Source of the DNA: MGBC114844 sp910585855
GTDB taxonomy: Bacteria > Bacillota > Clostridia > Lachnospirales > Lachnospiraceae
NCBI GenBank assembly: GCA_965646165.1
Contig: CBFFYP010000062.1
Coordinates: 1-27,281 of the forward strand
Direction of reading: 5' to 3'
Length of the DNA stretch: 27,281 bases
Part shown: positions 14,235 through 21,647 of the stretch, piece after piece
Position numbering within the stretch: the first letter of the stretch is position 1
How the letters are laid out: each line of letters opens with the position of its first letter
Program-made: the position numbers and the translations under genes
The notes under the pieces: model-generated
Seen by the model: only the letters and a program-made list of their open reading frames with translations
What the model was told of the DNA's origin: nothing
The model's database searches: none

Positions 14235-14368
14235 TAAAATCCAAGCATAATTCTACACCGAGCCCGCTTTCGCTTACCATTCCTTGTAGCAAACACATAA
14301 GACACAAAATACATACCTAAATGCCGACAGGAAATGATGCCCCTTTGTAGACCTACCCTTGGATTTTA
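14235..14368 (-). repeat. Family 2 repeat (copy 2b)
   Basis: Bounded by an exact 11-bp inverted repeat, TAAAATCCAAG (14235-14245) and CTTGGATTTTA (14358-14368). Inside, on the minus strand, come GGTCTACAAAGGGGCATCATTTCC, GGCATTTAGG, GTGTCTTATGTGT and GGTAAGCGAAAGCGGGCTCGGTGTAGA, in the order seen in copies 2c and 2d. TCTACA and TGTAGA pair near the ends. It lies between copy E and the SUKH-like gene. Apart from these two repeats, 14183-14418 holds nothing I can name. Confidence 0.7.
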
Positions 14369-14418
14369 ACTATATCTACCAACCAGAAGTATAATATTTC
14401 CCCTATTTTTTTATACAA

Positions 14419-15198
14419 TTATTCCGCCCTTATAATCATAATTGATATATCATCTTTACAATAAATATAAAAAGCCTTTTCTTCTTCATCAAAACAATAC
14501 CGATAAAAAGAATCTAATGCTCCATAAAAAGTCATATTTTTTCCCATTGCAGATAAATCAATTTTTTTCTTGGACAACTCTTTTTTTACTTCCTCCTCAC
14601 TCGCATAGTCTTCCTGATAAAACTCCCATCCATTTTCATTTAACACCTCTTGTGCCGTTGTATATTCTACGCCAACAAGAGCATCCAATAACACACACAT
14701 CAAATATTCAGATAACGTACACGCAATTAACTTCCAATCTGCTAATTCATCTGCCTCATGCTGCATATAAACAGGAGGATTTTCCAAAGCCAATTCCTTT
14801 TCCTTTATACCATAAATTACAACTCCCGCCGAATAATCACTGCCAATCTGTAAATAATTCTCCACCAATTCTGACCACTGTTCTTTTGGAATCTTTGAAT
14901 ACGGATAAAAAGCATTTTCTTTACAAAACTCAGGATCATCAAAATCCTCCCTACAATCTTCAATTCCTTCTTCAATATATTGATAGGAAAAATAAGGAAG
15001 AGAATCACTATTTACCCAAATATCTGCCGTAGATAATAATTCTTTATTTCTTACTAAACTTAAAAAATCAAATAATAATCGAGGAAGTTTTATATGATTC
15101 TCCTTTTCAAATAATTCTAATTCTTCTTTTGCTGCGGGTTCTGTATATCCAAATAGCTTTACCACTTCTATCGGTGTTAAATTATATTTTATAGCCAT
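14419..15198 (-). CDS. SMI1/KNR4 (SUKH)-like protein
   Basis: A 259-residue acidic soluble protein with the N-terminal look of the SUKH superfamily: an amphipathic helix (AAKEELELFEKENHIKLP), then a short LPRLLFDFLSL helix, the entry expected of SMI1/KNR4 domains. The C-terminal part (IACTLSEYLMCVLLDALVG through YIYCKDDISIMII) has no motif I can name. Bacterial SUKH proteins often serve as immunity proteins to polymorphic toxins, but no toxin is visible here. The start is the ATG at 15198, with GGAGG eight bases upstream; the longer TTG form at 15213 would put that site inside the gene. It lies 54 bp after fucO and is followed by two repeats. Confidence 0.6.
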   Translation of the reverse strand: MAIKYNLTPIEVVKLFGYTEPAAKEELELFEKENHIKLPRLLFDFLSLVRNKELLSTADIWVNSDSLPYFSYQYIEEGIEDCREDFDDPEFCKENAFYPYSKIPKEQWSELVENYLQIGSDYSAGVVIYGIKEKELALENPPVYMQHEADELADWKLIACTLSEYLMCVLLDALVGVEYTTAQEVLNENGWEFYQEDYASEEEVKKELSKKKIDLSAMGKNMTFYGALDSFYRYCFDEEEKAFYIYCKDDISIMIIRAE

Positions 15199-15252
15199 AT
15201 TCCTAACCTCCAATCAAAAGAGTAGGATTTTGACATCCTTTCTCATATATTT

Positions 15253-16404
15253 TTATGAAAGAAGTGATTCGTATAACTTTTGAATATCTTCTACACTTGT
15301 TTCTTTTGGATTTCCCGGTCTGCAGGCATCATCATAAGCTGACTGTGCCAAGAAAGGAATATCTTCTTTCTTTACAATTTCCTTTAAATCAGCAGGAATC
15401 CCGACATCTTTTGACAATTTACGAACAGCATTGATTGCTGCCCGTCTATATTCTTCCTGTGACATAGAATCCACATCTTTTACTCCCATAGCCCGAGCAA
15501 TTTCACGATATTTTTCTCCGGTTGCATCTGCATTATATTCCATCACAGTAGGAAGAATAATTGCATTTGCAATACCATGCGGCGTATCATATAAAGCACC
15601 CAGCGGATGTGCCATAGAATGTACAATACCAAGTCCTACATTAGAAAATCCCATTCCGGCAATATATTGCCCGAGTGCCATATCCGTTCTTCCTTCCGGG
15701 ATATTTTCTACAGCATCTCTTAATGAGCGGGAAATAATTTCAATTGCCTTTAAATGAAACATATCCGACAATTCCCATGCCCCCGCTGTAATATATCCTT
15801 CAATCGCATGTGTCAATGCATCCATTCCAGTTGCCGCCGTTAGCCCTTTTGGCATAGTAGACATCATCTCTGGATCAACAAACGCTACAACAGGAATGTC
15901 TTTTGGATCAACACAAACCATCTTTCGGTTTTTCTCCGCATCCGTAATCACATAATTAATCGTTACTTCTGCTGCCGTTCCAGCAGTAGTAGGCACTGCA
16001 AAAATAGGTACAGAAGGATTTTTTGTAGGTGCAACACCCTCTAAACTCACTACATCCGAAAATTCTGGATTTCTGATAATAATACCGATTGCTTTTGCCG
16101 TATCCATGGAAGAACCGCCGCCAACTGCAATTAAATAATCCGCACCAGACTTCTGAAATGCTGCTACTCCGCTTTGCACATTTTCAATAGTCGGATTCGG
16201 CTTAATCTCAGAATACAATTCATAAGAAAGATTTGCTCCATCTAAAACATCCAAAACTCGTTTCGTTACTCCAAACTGAATCAAATCCGGATCAGAACAC
16301 ACCAATGCCTTTTTCAATCCCCGCCCATTCGCTTCCGATGCAATCTCTAAAATCGCACCAGCTCCATGATAAGAAGTTTCATTTAACACAAATCGATTTG
16401 CCAT
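15253..16404 (-). CDS. fucO: Lactaldehyde reductase / iron-containing alcohol dehydrogenase FucO
   Basis: A 383-residue group III, Fe2+-dependent alcohol dehydrogenase, very close in layout to E. coli FucO, which reduces L-lactaldehyde (from fucose or rhamnose) to 1,2-propanediol with NADH. Seen: MANR...LNET N-terminus, NAD motif GGGSSMDTAKAIGI, TTAGTAAEVTINYVIT, and metal ligands in DALTHAIEGY, HSMAHPLGA and DTPHGIANAI. It lies downstream of rhaD, whose reaction makes L-lactaldehyde, so the two fit one pathway. A family 2 repeat separates them. AAAGGA lies ten bases before the ATG. It has normal length and looks intact. Confidence 0.92.
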   Translation of the reverse strand: MANRFVLNETSYHGAGAILEIASEANGRGLKKALVCSDPDLIQFGVTKRVLDVLDGANLSYELYSEIKPNPTIENVQSGVAAFQKSGADYLIAVGGGSSMDTAKAIGIIIRNPEFSDVVSLEGVAPTKNPSVPIFAVPTTAGTAAEVTINYVITDAEKNRKMVCVDPKDIPVVAFVDPEMMSTMPKGLTAATGMDALTHAIEGYITAGAWELSDMFHLKAIEIISRSLRDAVENIPEGRTDMALGQYIAGMGFSNVGLGIVHSMAHPLGALYDTPHGIANAIILPTVMEYNADATGEKYREIARAMGVKDVDSMSQEEYRRAAINAVRKLSKDVGIPADLKEIVKKEDIPFLAQSAYDDACRPGNPKETSVEDIQKLYESLLS

Positions 16405-16433
16405 AATAAAAATTTCCTTTCTTTTTTATTCTA

Positions 16434-16442
16434 ATCATAACA
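16434..16442 (-). promoter_or_regulatory. Possible extended -10 promoter of fucO
   Basis: TGT-TATGAT on the minus strand about 30 bp before the fucO start, without a good -35 at 17 bp. It would let fucO be transcribed independently of rhaD across the intervening repeat. Confidence 0.35.
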
Positions 16443-16516
16443 CTTTTATATAAAAAAATAATGTACACTAAATAATCCAAATAAACTCTTTTATTATCTC
16501 CCGTATACTATACACA

Positions 16517-16623
16517 GACGAAATCGCAAAGACGGTCTACAAAAGGTCATCATTTCCCATTGACACTTAGGTGCTGTGCTAAGCGAGAGCGGGCTCGGCG
16601 CAGACTGCCCTTACGATTTCGTC
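16517..16623 (+). repeat. Family 2 repeat (copy 2c)
   Basis: Bounded by an exact 10-bp inverted repeat, GACGAAATCG (16517-16526) and CGATTTCGTC (16614-16623), unrelated to the ends of copy 2b. Inside are GGTCTACAAAAGGTCATCATTTCCC, CACTTAGGTGCTGT and GCTAAGCGAGAGCGGGCTCGGCGCAGAC. It lacks the middle GCGTCTTATGTGTCC block of other copies. It starts 10 bp after the rhaD stop, in the rhaD-fucO interval. Confidence 0.72.
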
Positions 16624-16633
16624 TTCCTCCTCG

Positions 16634-17509
16634 CTACTTTTTTTCAGGAATCGGAACTACTTTCCCTCCAATTTGAAAATCCGGTTTCTCAAATAAAAAT
16701 TTCTCTGGAATCTCTACATGAAATGCTTTTCCCACATCCCGGAAATTCTCCGCTGTAATCGTCTGCAGTTTCTGAGGTACGACCGAATAAATTTTAATCA
16801 AAATCTCTGCCGATTTTTCCACTGTATGAAGTAATCCAAATGTCAAATCAAAATCCTCTCCAGAACAGAACATGCCATGATGTGCCCATACCGCCACATC
16901 ATACTGTTCCATCAATTTACTTGTTGCTACCGCAATTTCATGTCCGCCGGGTACCATCCAATCAACTACGCCAACTCCCTGCGGAAAGACAACAGGACAT
17001 TCTGTCGCTGCCTCCCAAAGTTCTCTTGTAAAAATTTCATCCTTTAAAGGTAAAATAAACGTTAATGCAATAATATTTGTTGTATGTGCATGATAGATTA
17101 CACGATGCCTTCCGTTTGTTACACGTTTTTTTACTTCATGATTCATCAGATGAGAAGGAAGTTCACTTGTCGGCACTCCTCCTTCTACCAGTCCCCAGCG
17201 AAGACGATAGTTTTCTCCTTTTTCGTCTAATTCAATAATTGCAATACAAGCCTTTGGGTCTACAATAATATTTCTAAAATACTTGCCGCTGCCTGTTACA
17301 AGAAAATACTCCCCTGCAAGTCCCGAAACCTCTGCTCCAATCGGAGTCCAAGCCCCGTTTTCATTTAGTCTTGGTTTAATTTCTTCTACTTCTTCCTGCT
17401 TTAACCGATAAGATAAGTTTCCGCCGTTTCTCTCATGCCATCCCTGATGAAATCCATCATCCGCCATTTTAATAAATCCACGGACAAATTTTGTGTCCAA
17501 TATCCTCAT
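16634..17509 (-). CDS. rhaD: Rhamnulose-1-phosphate aldolase
   Basis: A 291-residue class II, Zn-dependent aldolase that splits L-rhamnulose 1-phosphate into dihydroxyacetone phosphate and L-lactaldehyde. Motifs: GWHERNGGNLSYR near residue 23, GVPTSELPSHL with the catalytic Glu, YHAHTTNI with two zinc His, GVGVVDWMVPGG and VWAHHGMFCSG with the third zinc His. It is slightly longer than the E. coli enzyme (about 274). It starts 23 bp after pyrD with no visible promoter, so it appears to be read from the pyrimidine promoter. Neither rhaA nor rhaB is in the window. fucO follows. Confidence 0.93.
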   Translation of the reverse strand: MRILDTKFVRGFIKMADDGFHQGWHERNGGNLSYRLKQEEVEEIKPRLNENGAWTPIGAEVSGLAGEYFLVTGSGKYFRNIIVDPKACIAIIELDEKGENYRLRWGLVEGGVPTSELPSHLMNHEVKKRVTNGRHRVIYHAHTTNIIALTFILPLKDEIFTRELWEAATECPVVFPQGVGVVDWMVPGGHEIAVATSKLMEQYDVAVWAHHGMFCSGEDFDLTFGLLHTVEKSAEILIKIYSVVPQKLQTITAENFRDVGKAFHVEIPEKFLFEKPDFQIGGKVVPIPEKK

Positions 17510-17532
17510 AAAAAATTCCTCCTTATCCGCAC

Positions 17533-18435
17533 CTATCTAACACATCCAACCAGCTCCGTAATATCTTCTATTCCATGTCTTTCCATATATTGCTCAATTC
17601 CTTCTATAACCTCTATGGTAGCAGCAGGACGGAAAAAATTTGCTGTCCCGACAGAAACAGCGGTTGCTCCTGCCATTAAAAATTCAATCGCATCTTCTGC
17701 TGTTACAATTCCTCCCATTCCAATAATAGGAAGTGTTACCGCATTTGCTGCCTGATATACCATTCGAACGGCAATCGGCTTAATAGCAGGTCCAGACAGC
17801 CCGCCTGTTTTATTTGCCAAAGCAAAACAGCGTTTTTCTATATCTATCTTCATTCCGGTCAGTGTATTAATCAAAGACAGTGCATCTGCCCCTCCTGCTT
17901 CTGCCGCTTTTGCCATATCGGAAATACTGGTTACATTTGGGCTTAATTTCATAATAATCGGCTGTTTTGCACGTTTTTTCAATTCTTTTGTAATCGTTTC
18001 CACTGCCTTTGGATCTTGTCCAAAAGCAATTCCGCCTTCTTTAACATTCGGACAGGAAATATTGATTTCCAAAAGATCGACCGCCTGATCAGAAAGGCGT
18101 TCCACTACTTCACAGTAATCCTCTATTGTTTTTCCGCATACATTTACAATTACTTTTGTCTGATACTGCTTTAAAAACAAAAGATCTCGCTGAATCAACA
18201 CCTCTACGCCGGGATTTTGAAGTCCGATTGCATTTAACATTCCGCCATATGTTTCCGCTACTCTAGGTGTCGGATTCCCTGCCCACGGCACATTGGCAAC
18301 CCCTTTTGTTACCACAGCTCCCAAACGATTTAAATCTACAAATTCACTGTATTCTTCACCCGATCCAAATGTTCCAGAAGCTGTCATCACCGGATTTTTT
18401 AACTCTACACCTGCGATGGTCACCTTTGTATTCAT
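17533..18435 (-). CDS. pyrD: Dihydroorotate dehydrogenase B, catalytic subunit PyrD
   Basis: A 300-residue class 1B dihydroorotate dehydrogenase (FMN) that oxidises dihydroorotate to orotate in pyrimidine synthesis, passing electrons through PyrK to NAD+. Motifs: NPVMTASGTFGSGEEY at the N-terminus, LLEINISCPNV with the catalytic Cys, IMKLSPNVTSI, GGLSGPAIKPIAVRMVYQ and IIGMGGI. The ATG overlaps the pyrK stop (ATGA), typical for this heterotetramer. The length is normal. Confidence 0.96.
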   Translation of the reverse strand: MNTKVTIAGVELKNPVMTASGTFGSGEEYSEFVDLNRLGAVVTKGVANVPWAGNPTPRVAETYGGMLNAIGLQNPGVEVLIQRDLLFLKQYQTKVIVNVCGKTIEDYCEVVERLSDQAVDLLEINISCPNVKEGGIAFGQDPKAVETITKELKKRAKQPIIMKLSPNVTSISDMAKAAEAGGADALSLINTLTGMKIDIEKRCFALANKTGGLSGPAIKPIAVRMVYQAANAVTLPIIGMGGIVTAEDAIEFLMAGATAVSVGTANFFRPAATIEVIEGIEQYMERHGIEDITELVGCVR

Positions 18436-19208
18436 TCGAACTTCACCTCCTCTGCATCAAATACCGGTCCGTCTTTGCAGACACGTTTATTATGTACATA
18501 AGAATGTGTATCCACTTCTTTTGACTGACAGACACAAGCCAGACAAGCCCCTATTCCACATGCCATTCTTTCTTCCAAAGAAATCTGTGCTTTTATTCCA
18601 TGTTCTTTTGCATAGAGCTGTACTGCACGCAGCATAGGTGTCGGACCACAGGCATAAATCTGATCTGCAGACAGATGATTCTCTTTTATTGCATCCAGTA
18701 CCGTTCCTTTCGTACCAAATGTTCCGTCCTCTGTTGCAGTAAAAACTAAACCATACGGTTCAAACTCTTCTTTTAAAAATAAATCTGCACCACTTCGATA
18801 ACCCAAGATAATTTCCTTTTCACAGTGAAGCTGTTTTGCCAATTCTAACATAGGAGGAATTCCGATTCCGCCGCCGATTAAAAATGCTTTTTCTTTCTTT
18901 AATGTATAACCATTTCCTAAAGGTCCCATAATCTCTAAAACATCCCCGGACGAATAAGAAGAAATTTCCTTTGTCCCTGCTCCTGCGATGCGATAGACAA
19001 TTCGAATCTGTCCCTGTTGCTGATTTATTTCACAAATACTAATTGGTCTTGGAAGCAGTCGAGAACCCTCTTTACAATATACAGAAACAAACTGCCCCGG
19101 TACAGCAACTTCTGCAATCCGTTCTGTCTGAAACCAAACACTGTAGATACCTTCCGAAATTTTATCCTGATGTATGATTCTTACCTGCTCTTTCCATTTT
19201 TCAGCCAT
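18432..19208 (-). CDS. pyrK: Dihydroorotate dehydrogenase B, electron-transfer subunit PyrK
   Basis: A 258-residue FAD and [2Fe-2S] subunit that links PyrD to NAD+. Motifs: LLPRPISICEI (FAD), GNGYTLKKEKAFLIGGGIGIPPM (NAD), YACGPTPMLRAV and the cluster CGIGACLACVC with a fourth Cys in RVCKDGPVF. I start at the ATG at 19208 (MAEKWKEQVRII) with AAAGGA eight bases upstream, not the in-frame ATG at 19253, which lies upstream in the intercistronic region next to the pyrF stop. It overlaps pyrD by 4 bp. Confidence 0.95.
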   Translation of the reverse strand: MAEKWKEQVRIIHQDKISEGIYSVWFQTERIAEVAVPGQFVSVYCKEGSRLLPRPISICEINQQQGQIRIVYRIAGAGTKEISSYSSGDVLEIMGPLGNGYTLKKEKAFLIGGGIGIPPMLELAKQLHCEKEIILGYRSGADLFLKEEFEPYGLVFTATEDGTFGTKGTVLDAIKENHLSADQIYACGPTPMLRAVQLYAKEHGIKAQISLEERMACGIGACLACVCQSKEVDTHSYVHNKRVCKDGPVFDAEEVKFE

Positions 19209-19245
19209 ATAAAATCCTTTCTTTATGTAAATGATATCTTTATTT

Positions 19246-20166
19246 TTATCCACGTGCAGTATTGATATCTTCTATCATATCAACCACTGCCTGTCTGGCT
19301 GCATCGGCATAGTGTTCTTCTCCAAAAGATGCATACTTCTCATTTTTATAAGCAGCAATAATTCCTCTGGAAGAATTTACAATCGCTCCTAATCCATCCG
19401 AGTTAAAATAGTGAACCAAATCCTTTGCTTTTCCGCCCTGTGCGCCATATCCCGGTACTAAAATATAGGTTTTTGGCATTAATTTACGCAGTATTTTCCC
19501 CATTTCCGGGTAAGTCGCTCCTACTACAGCTCCAATATAACTATATTCCTCTCCCATACATTCCTCTCCCCACTTTGCTACCTGTTCCCCAACCCATTCA
19601 TATAAAGGTCTGCCGTCTACCAAACGATCCTGAAATTCCCCACTGGAAGGATTAGAAGTCTTTACCAAAATAAACAGCCCTTTTTTCTCTTCTTTACATA
19701 CATCTAAAAACGGTGCAATACCATCTGTTCCAAAATAAGGATTGACCGTTGCAAAATCCTCATTAAAAACAGAATACCGATTGCTTCCTATCTGCACCTT
19801 TCCAAGATGAGCCACTGCATAAGCCGCCGAAGTCGATCCAATATCGCTGCGTTTCACATCCCCAATTACAATAAGCCCCTTTTCTTTTGCATAGGCACAA
19901 GTTTTTTGAAAAACCTTTAACCCCTCAATTCCAAACTGTTCATACATGGCAATCTGTGGTTTTACTGCTGGAATCAAATCATATATCATATCGATAATTC
20001 CTTTATTAAACTGCCAAACTGCCTCCGCTGCTGCCTCTAAAGTTTCCCCCATCTCTGCAAATACCTTATTACAGATTGTTTTTGGAATATAATTCATCAT
20101 TGGATCTAATCCTACTACAATCGGTGCATTGGTTCTTTTGATATTTGCTACTAATTGATTCACCAT
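19246..20166 (-). CDS. pyrF: Orotidine 5'-phosphate decarboxylase, subfamily 2
   Basis: 306 residues. It converts OMP to UMP, the last step of de novo pyrimidine synthesis. The longer subfamily 2 form is recognised by APIVVGLDP at the N-terminus, the catalytic GLIVIGDVKRSDIGSTS segment (Asp-Lys-x2-Asp), YFGTDGIAPFL, LVKTSNPSSGEFQ, GAVVGATYPE and LVPGYGAQGG. It is the first gene of the pyrF-pyrK-pyrD operon, with AAAAGGAGAAA before the ATG and a promoter 30-60 bp upstream. Confidence 0.96.
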   Translation of the reverse strand: MVNQLVANIKRTNAPIVVGLDPMMNYIPKTICNKVFAEMGETLEAAAEAVWQFNKGIIDMIYDLIPAVKPQIAMYEQFGIEGLKVFQKTCAYAKEKGLIVIGDVKRSDIGSTSAAYAVAHLGKVQIGSNRYSVFNEDFATVNPYFGTDGIAPFLDVCKEEKKGLFILVKTSNPSSGEFQDRLVDGRPLYEWVGEQVAKWGEECMGEEYSYIGAVVGATYPEMGKILRKLMPKTYILVPGYGAQGGKAKDLVHYFNSDGLGAIVNSSRGIIAAYKNEKYASFGEEHYADAARQAVVDMIEDINTARG

Positions 20167-20199
20167 AAGTTTTTTCTCCTTTTTTCTTTTTCTGTCGTT

Positions 20200-20228
20200 A
20201 TTTTAGCACAAAAAAAGAAGCACTTCAA
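20200..20228 (-). promoter_or_regulatory. Promoter of pyrF-pyrK-pyrD
   Basis: TTGAAG, a 17-bp spacer and TAAAAT with TGC just before it (extended -10), 33 bp upstream of the pyrF ATG. The 5' UTR would be about 26 nt, too short for a PyrR-type attenuator, and none is seen. Confidence 0.6.
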
Positions 20229-20261
20229 GATTTTTGGAAACTAACTCCAATAAGTCTTAGG

Positions 20262-20628
20262 TGGGGAGGACGCCAGATACCAAAACGATGGGCAGCCTGC
20301 TGTTCCGGTTTCCAAAAAGCAAGAAGTTCTAAAACTTCTGCATTTCCATGCATCCAACCGGACAGACCGGAGCGCAATTCGCCCATATCGCAGCCAAAAC
20401 AAAACGGACATACCAAAAGATTTCACCTGCCACAAAGCGACTTCTTTTCTTTCAATATATGGGCTAAACACGCTCCTTTTTTTGCATACCCTGCATGGAA
20501 GCAGGATATGCAAAAAATCTTAGGTTTTCTAGCAGAAGTTAAGAACTTCTAACTTTTTTCCAAAGTCACTGCAGGTTGCCCATCGTTTTGGCATCTGGCT
20601 GTTTCTCGGCTTCTGAACAAAAAAATGA
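20262..20628 (+). repeat. Family 1 repeat (copy F), carrying compensatory changes
   Basis: The copy-specific 18-mer at 20279-20296 pairs with 20575-20592 (two of 18 positions differ). The core helix is GGAGCG (20369-20374) with CGCTCC (20471-20476). The inner helix is extended to GCCCATA (20381-20387) with TATGGGC (20458-20464). Loops CAATTC and TAAACA are unchanged. A hairpin with TTGCATACCCTGC arms spans about 20477-20516. The head GGGGAGGACGCC lies about 35 bp upstream of the pyrF promoter. Confidence 0.87.
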
Positions 20629-20867
20629 ATAATGTGCGATTTCGTGTTCGCTTGCACTTACTGTATAAATCCTAGTAGTATCTACAACAAGAAAATAAAA
20701 TTTACAAATAATAGTATATATTGCATAAAAACAAAGACTTTTATTTATGGTGGTGTCACGAATCACGGGACATGGTTGTTTAGGTGGTAGGTAGTTGACA
20801 TTATACAGCAATATCACTTTGCATCACTTTACGGTTGGGTTGGTAAGTCTAGCAGAAAGCGGAAGGA
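20629..20867. other. Intergenic stretch without a credible gene
   Basis: No credible ORF. On the minus strand there is TATAAT (20800-20805) preceded by two copies of AAAGTGAT exactly 10 bp apart (20813-20820, 20823-20830) where the -35 would be; a transcript from it would run into repeat F. A short stretch TGTCACGAATCACGGGACA (20754-20772) contains a direct repeat TCACG and looks like the edge of a lost element. Neither is secure. Confidence 0.3.
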
Positions 20868-20972
20868 AGGTCTATAAAGGGTCATCATTTCCCGTTGGCA
20901 TTTAGACACTGTATTGCTTGCTGTGTTTTAGCGTCTTATGTGTCCGCTATGTGGAAATAGGAAATGCTAAGC
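20868..20972 (+). repeat. Family 2 repeat (copy 2d)
   Basis: Has the family blocks in order: AGGTCTATAAAGGGTCATCATTTCCCG, TTGGCATTTAGACAC, TTTTAGCGTCTTATGTGTCCGCT and AGGAAATGCTAAGC. ATTTCC and GGAAAT in it can pair. The right end is cut off at the 3' end of the histidine phosphatase gene (stop at 20983). Confidence 0.7.
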
Positions 20973-20982
20973 CTATAATTTT

Positions 20983-21594
20983 CTAATAAAATAAATTTTC
21001 CTCTGATATTACCTGATAACAGTTATTTGTGTAGTCAATTATCATAATATTACAGTTTTTCTGAAGCCCTCCTGACCAAAAATCTTCTTTTCCATGCTGT
21101 TTGATATACATCATTATCGCTTTATTGATTGCTCCATGTGCAACAATCATAACTCGTTTCATCCCTTTTTTCTCTAGCGGTTCAATCTCATTTTTCATAA
21201 AATCAGCCGCACGCTTTACCGCATCTTCGATTTGCTCTCCGCCCTCTGCTGGAATATAACACTGTGGAGCATCAAAAAACTGATTGACACATTGTTTTTC
21301 TTGTTCAGTCATCTGTTCTATTGATTTTCCCTCTAATACCCCAAAACTAATTTCACGAATCCTTTTATCCTGAATAACAGAAATCGGTCTTCCTTCCATC
21401 ATTCGCTCTGCCGTTTGATAGGCACGTTTTAACGGGCTTGCATAAACTGCATCAAATGTAACTTTTTTTAGATTTTTTCCGGTTTCTTTTGCCAAATAAA
21501 TACCAGATTCATTTAATTCCACATCAGAACAGCCCTGAAGTCTTTTTTCTTTGTTCCAAAGTGTTTCTCCATGACGTACAAGATAAATTTCCAT
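20983..21594 (-). CDS. Histidine phosphatase (phosphoglycerate mutase-like)
   Basis: A 203-residue histidine phosphatase superfamily enzyme. The catalytic motif LVRHGETLWN is at residues 5-14, ASPLKRAYQTAE carries the second phosphate-binding Arg, an acidic IREISFGVLEGK segment follows, and the second catalytic His is in VIVAHGAINKAI. The size and motifs fit the GpmB/CobC-like branch (general phosphatases, alpha-ribazole phosphatase and others) rather than glycolytic GpmA; the substrate cannot be told. I start at 21594, with CAGGAGAG just upstream. It follows trpS by 53 bp and is probably co-transcribed. Confidence 0.88.
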   Translation of the reverse strand: MEIYLVRHGETLWNKEKRLQGCSDVELNESGIYLAKETGKNLKKVTFDAVYASPLKRAYQTAERMMEGRPISVIQDKRIREISFGVLEGKSIEQMTEQEKQCVNQFFDAPQCYIPAEGGEQIEDAVKRAADFMKNEIEPLEKKGMKRVMIVAHGAINKAIMMYIKQHGKEDFWSGGLQKNCNIMIIDYTNNCYQVISEENLFY

Positions 21595-21647
21595 ATCACT
21601 CTCCTGTTTTTGTTTTTTTATATACACAAATAGGGAATTTTTTTCTC

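Noticed and set aside
20223..20232. GAAGTGCTTC plus T-run before pyrF as an attenuator
   Set aside because: The stem would have only four pairs with a two-base loop, and the sequence overlaps the -35 region of a good promoter.
20566..20817. 83-codon minus-strand ORF
   Set aside because: It overlaps the tail of repeat F, has no ribosome-binding site and no recognisable domain, and its composition is that of noncoding AT-rich DNA.
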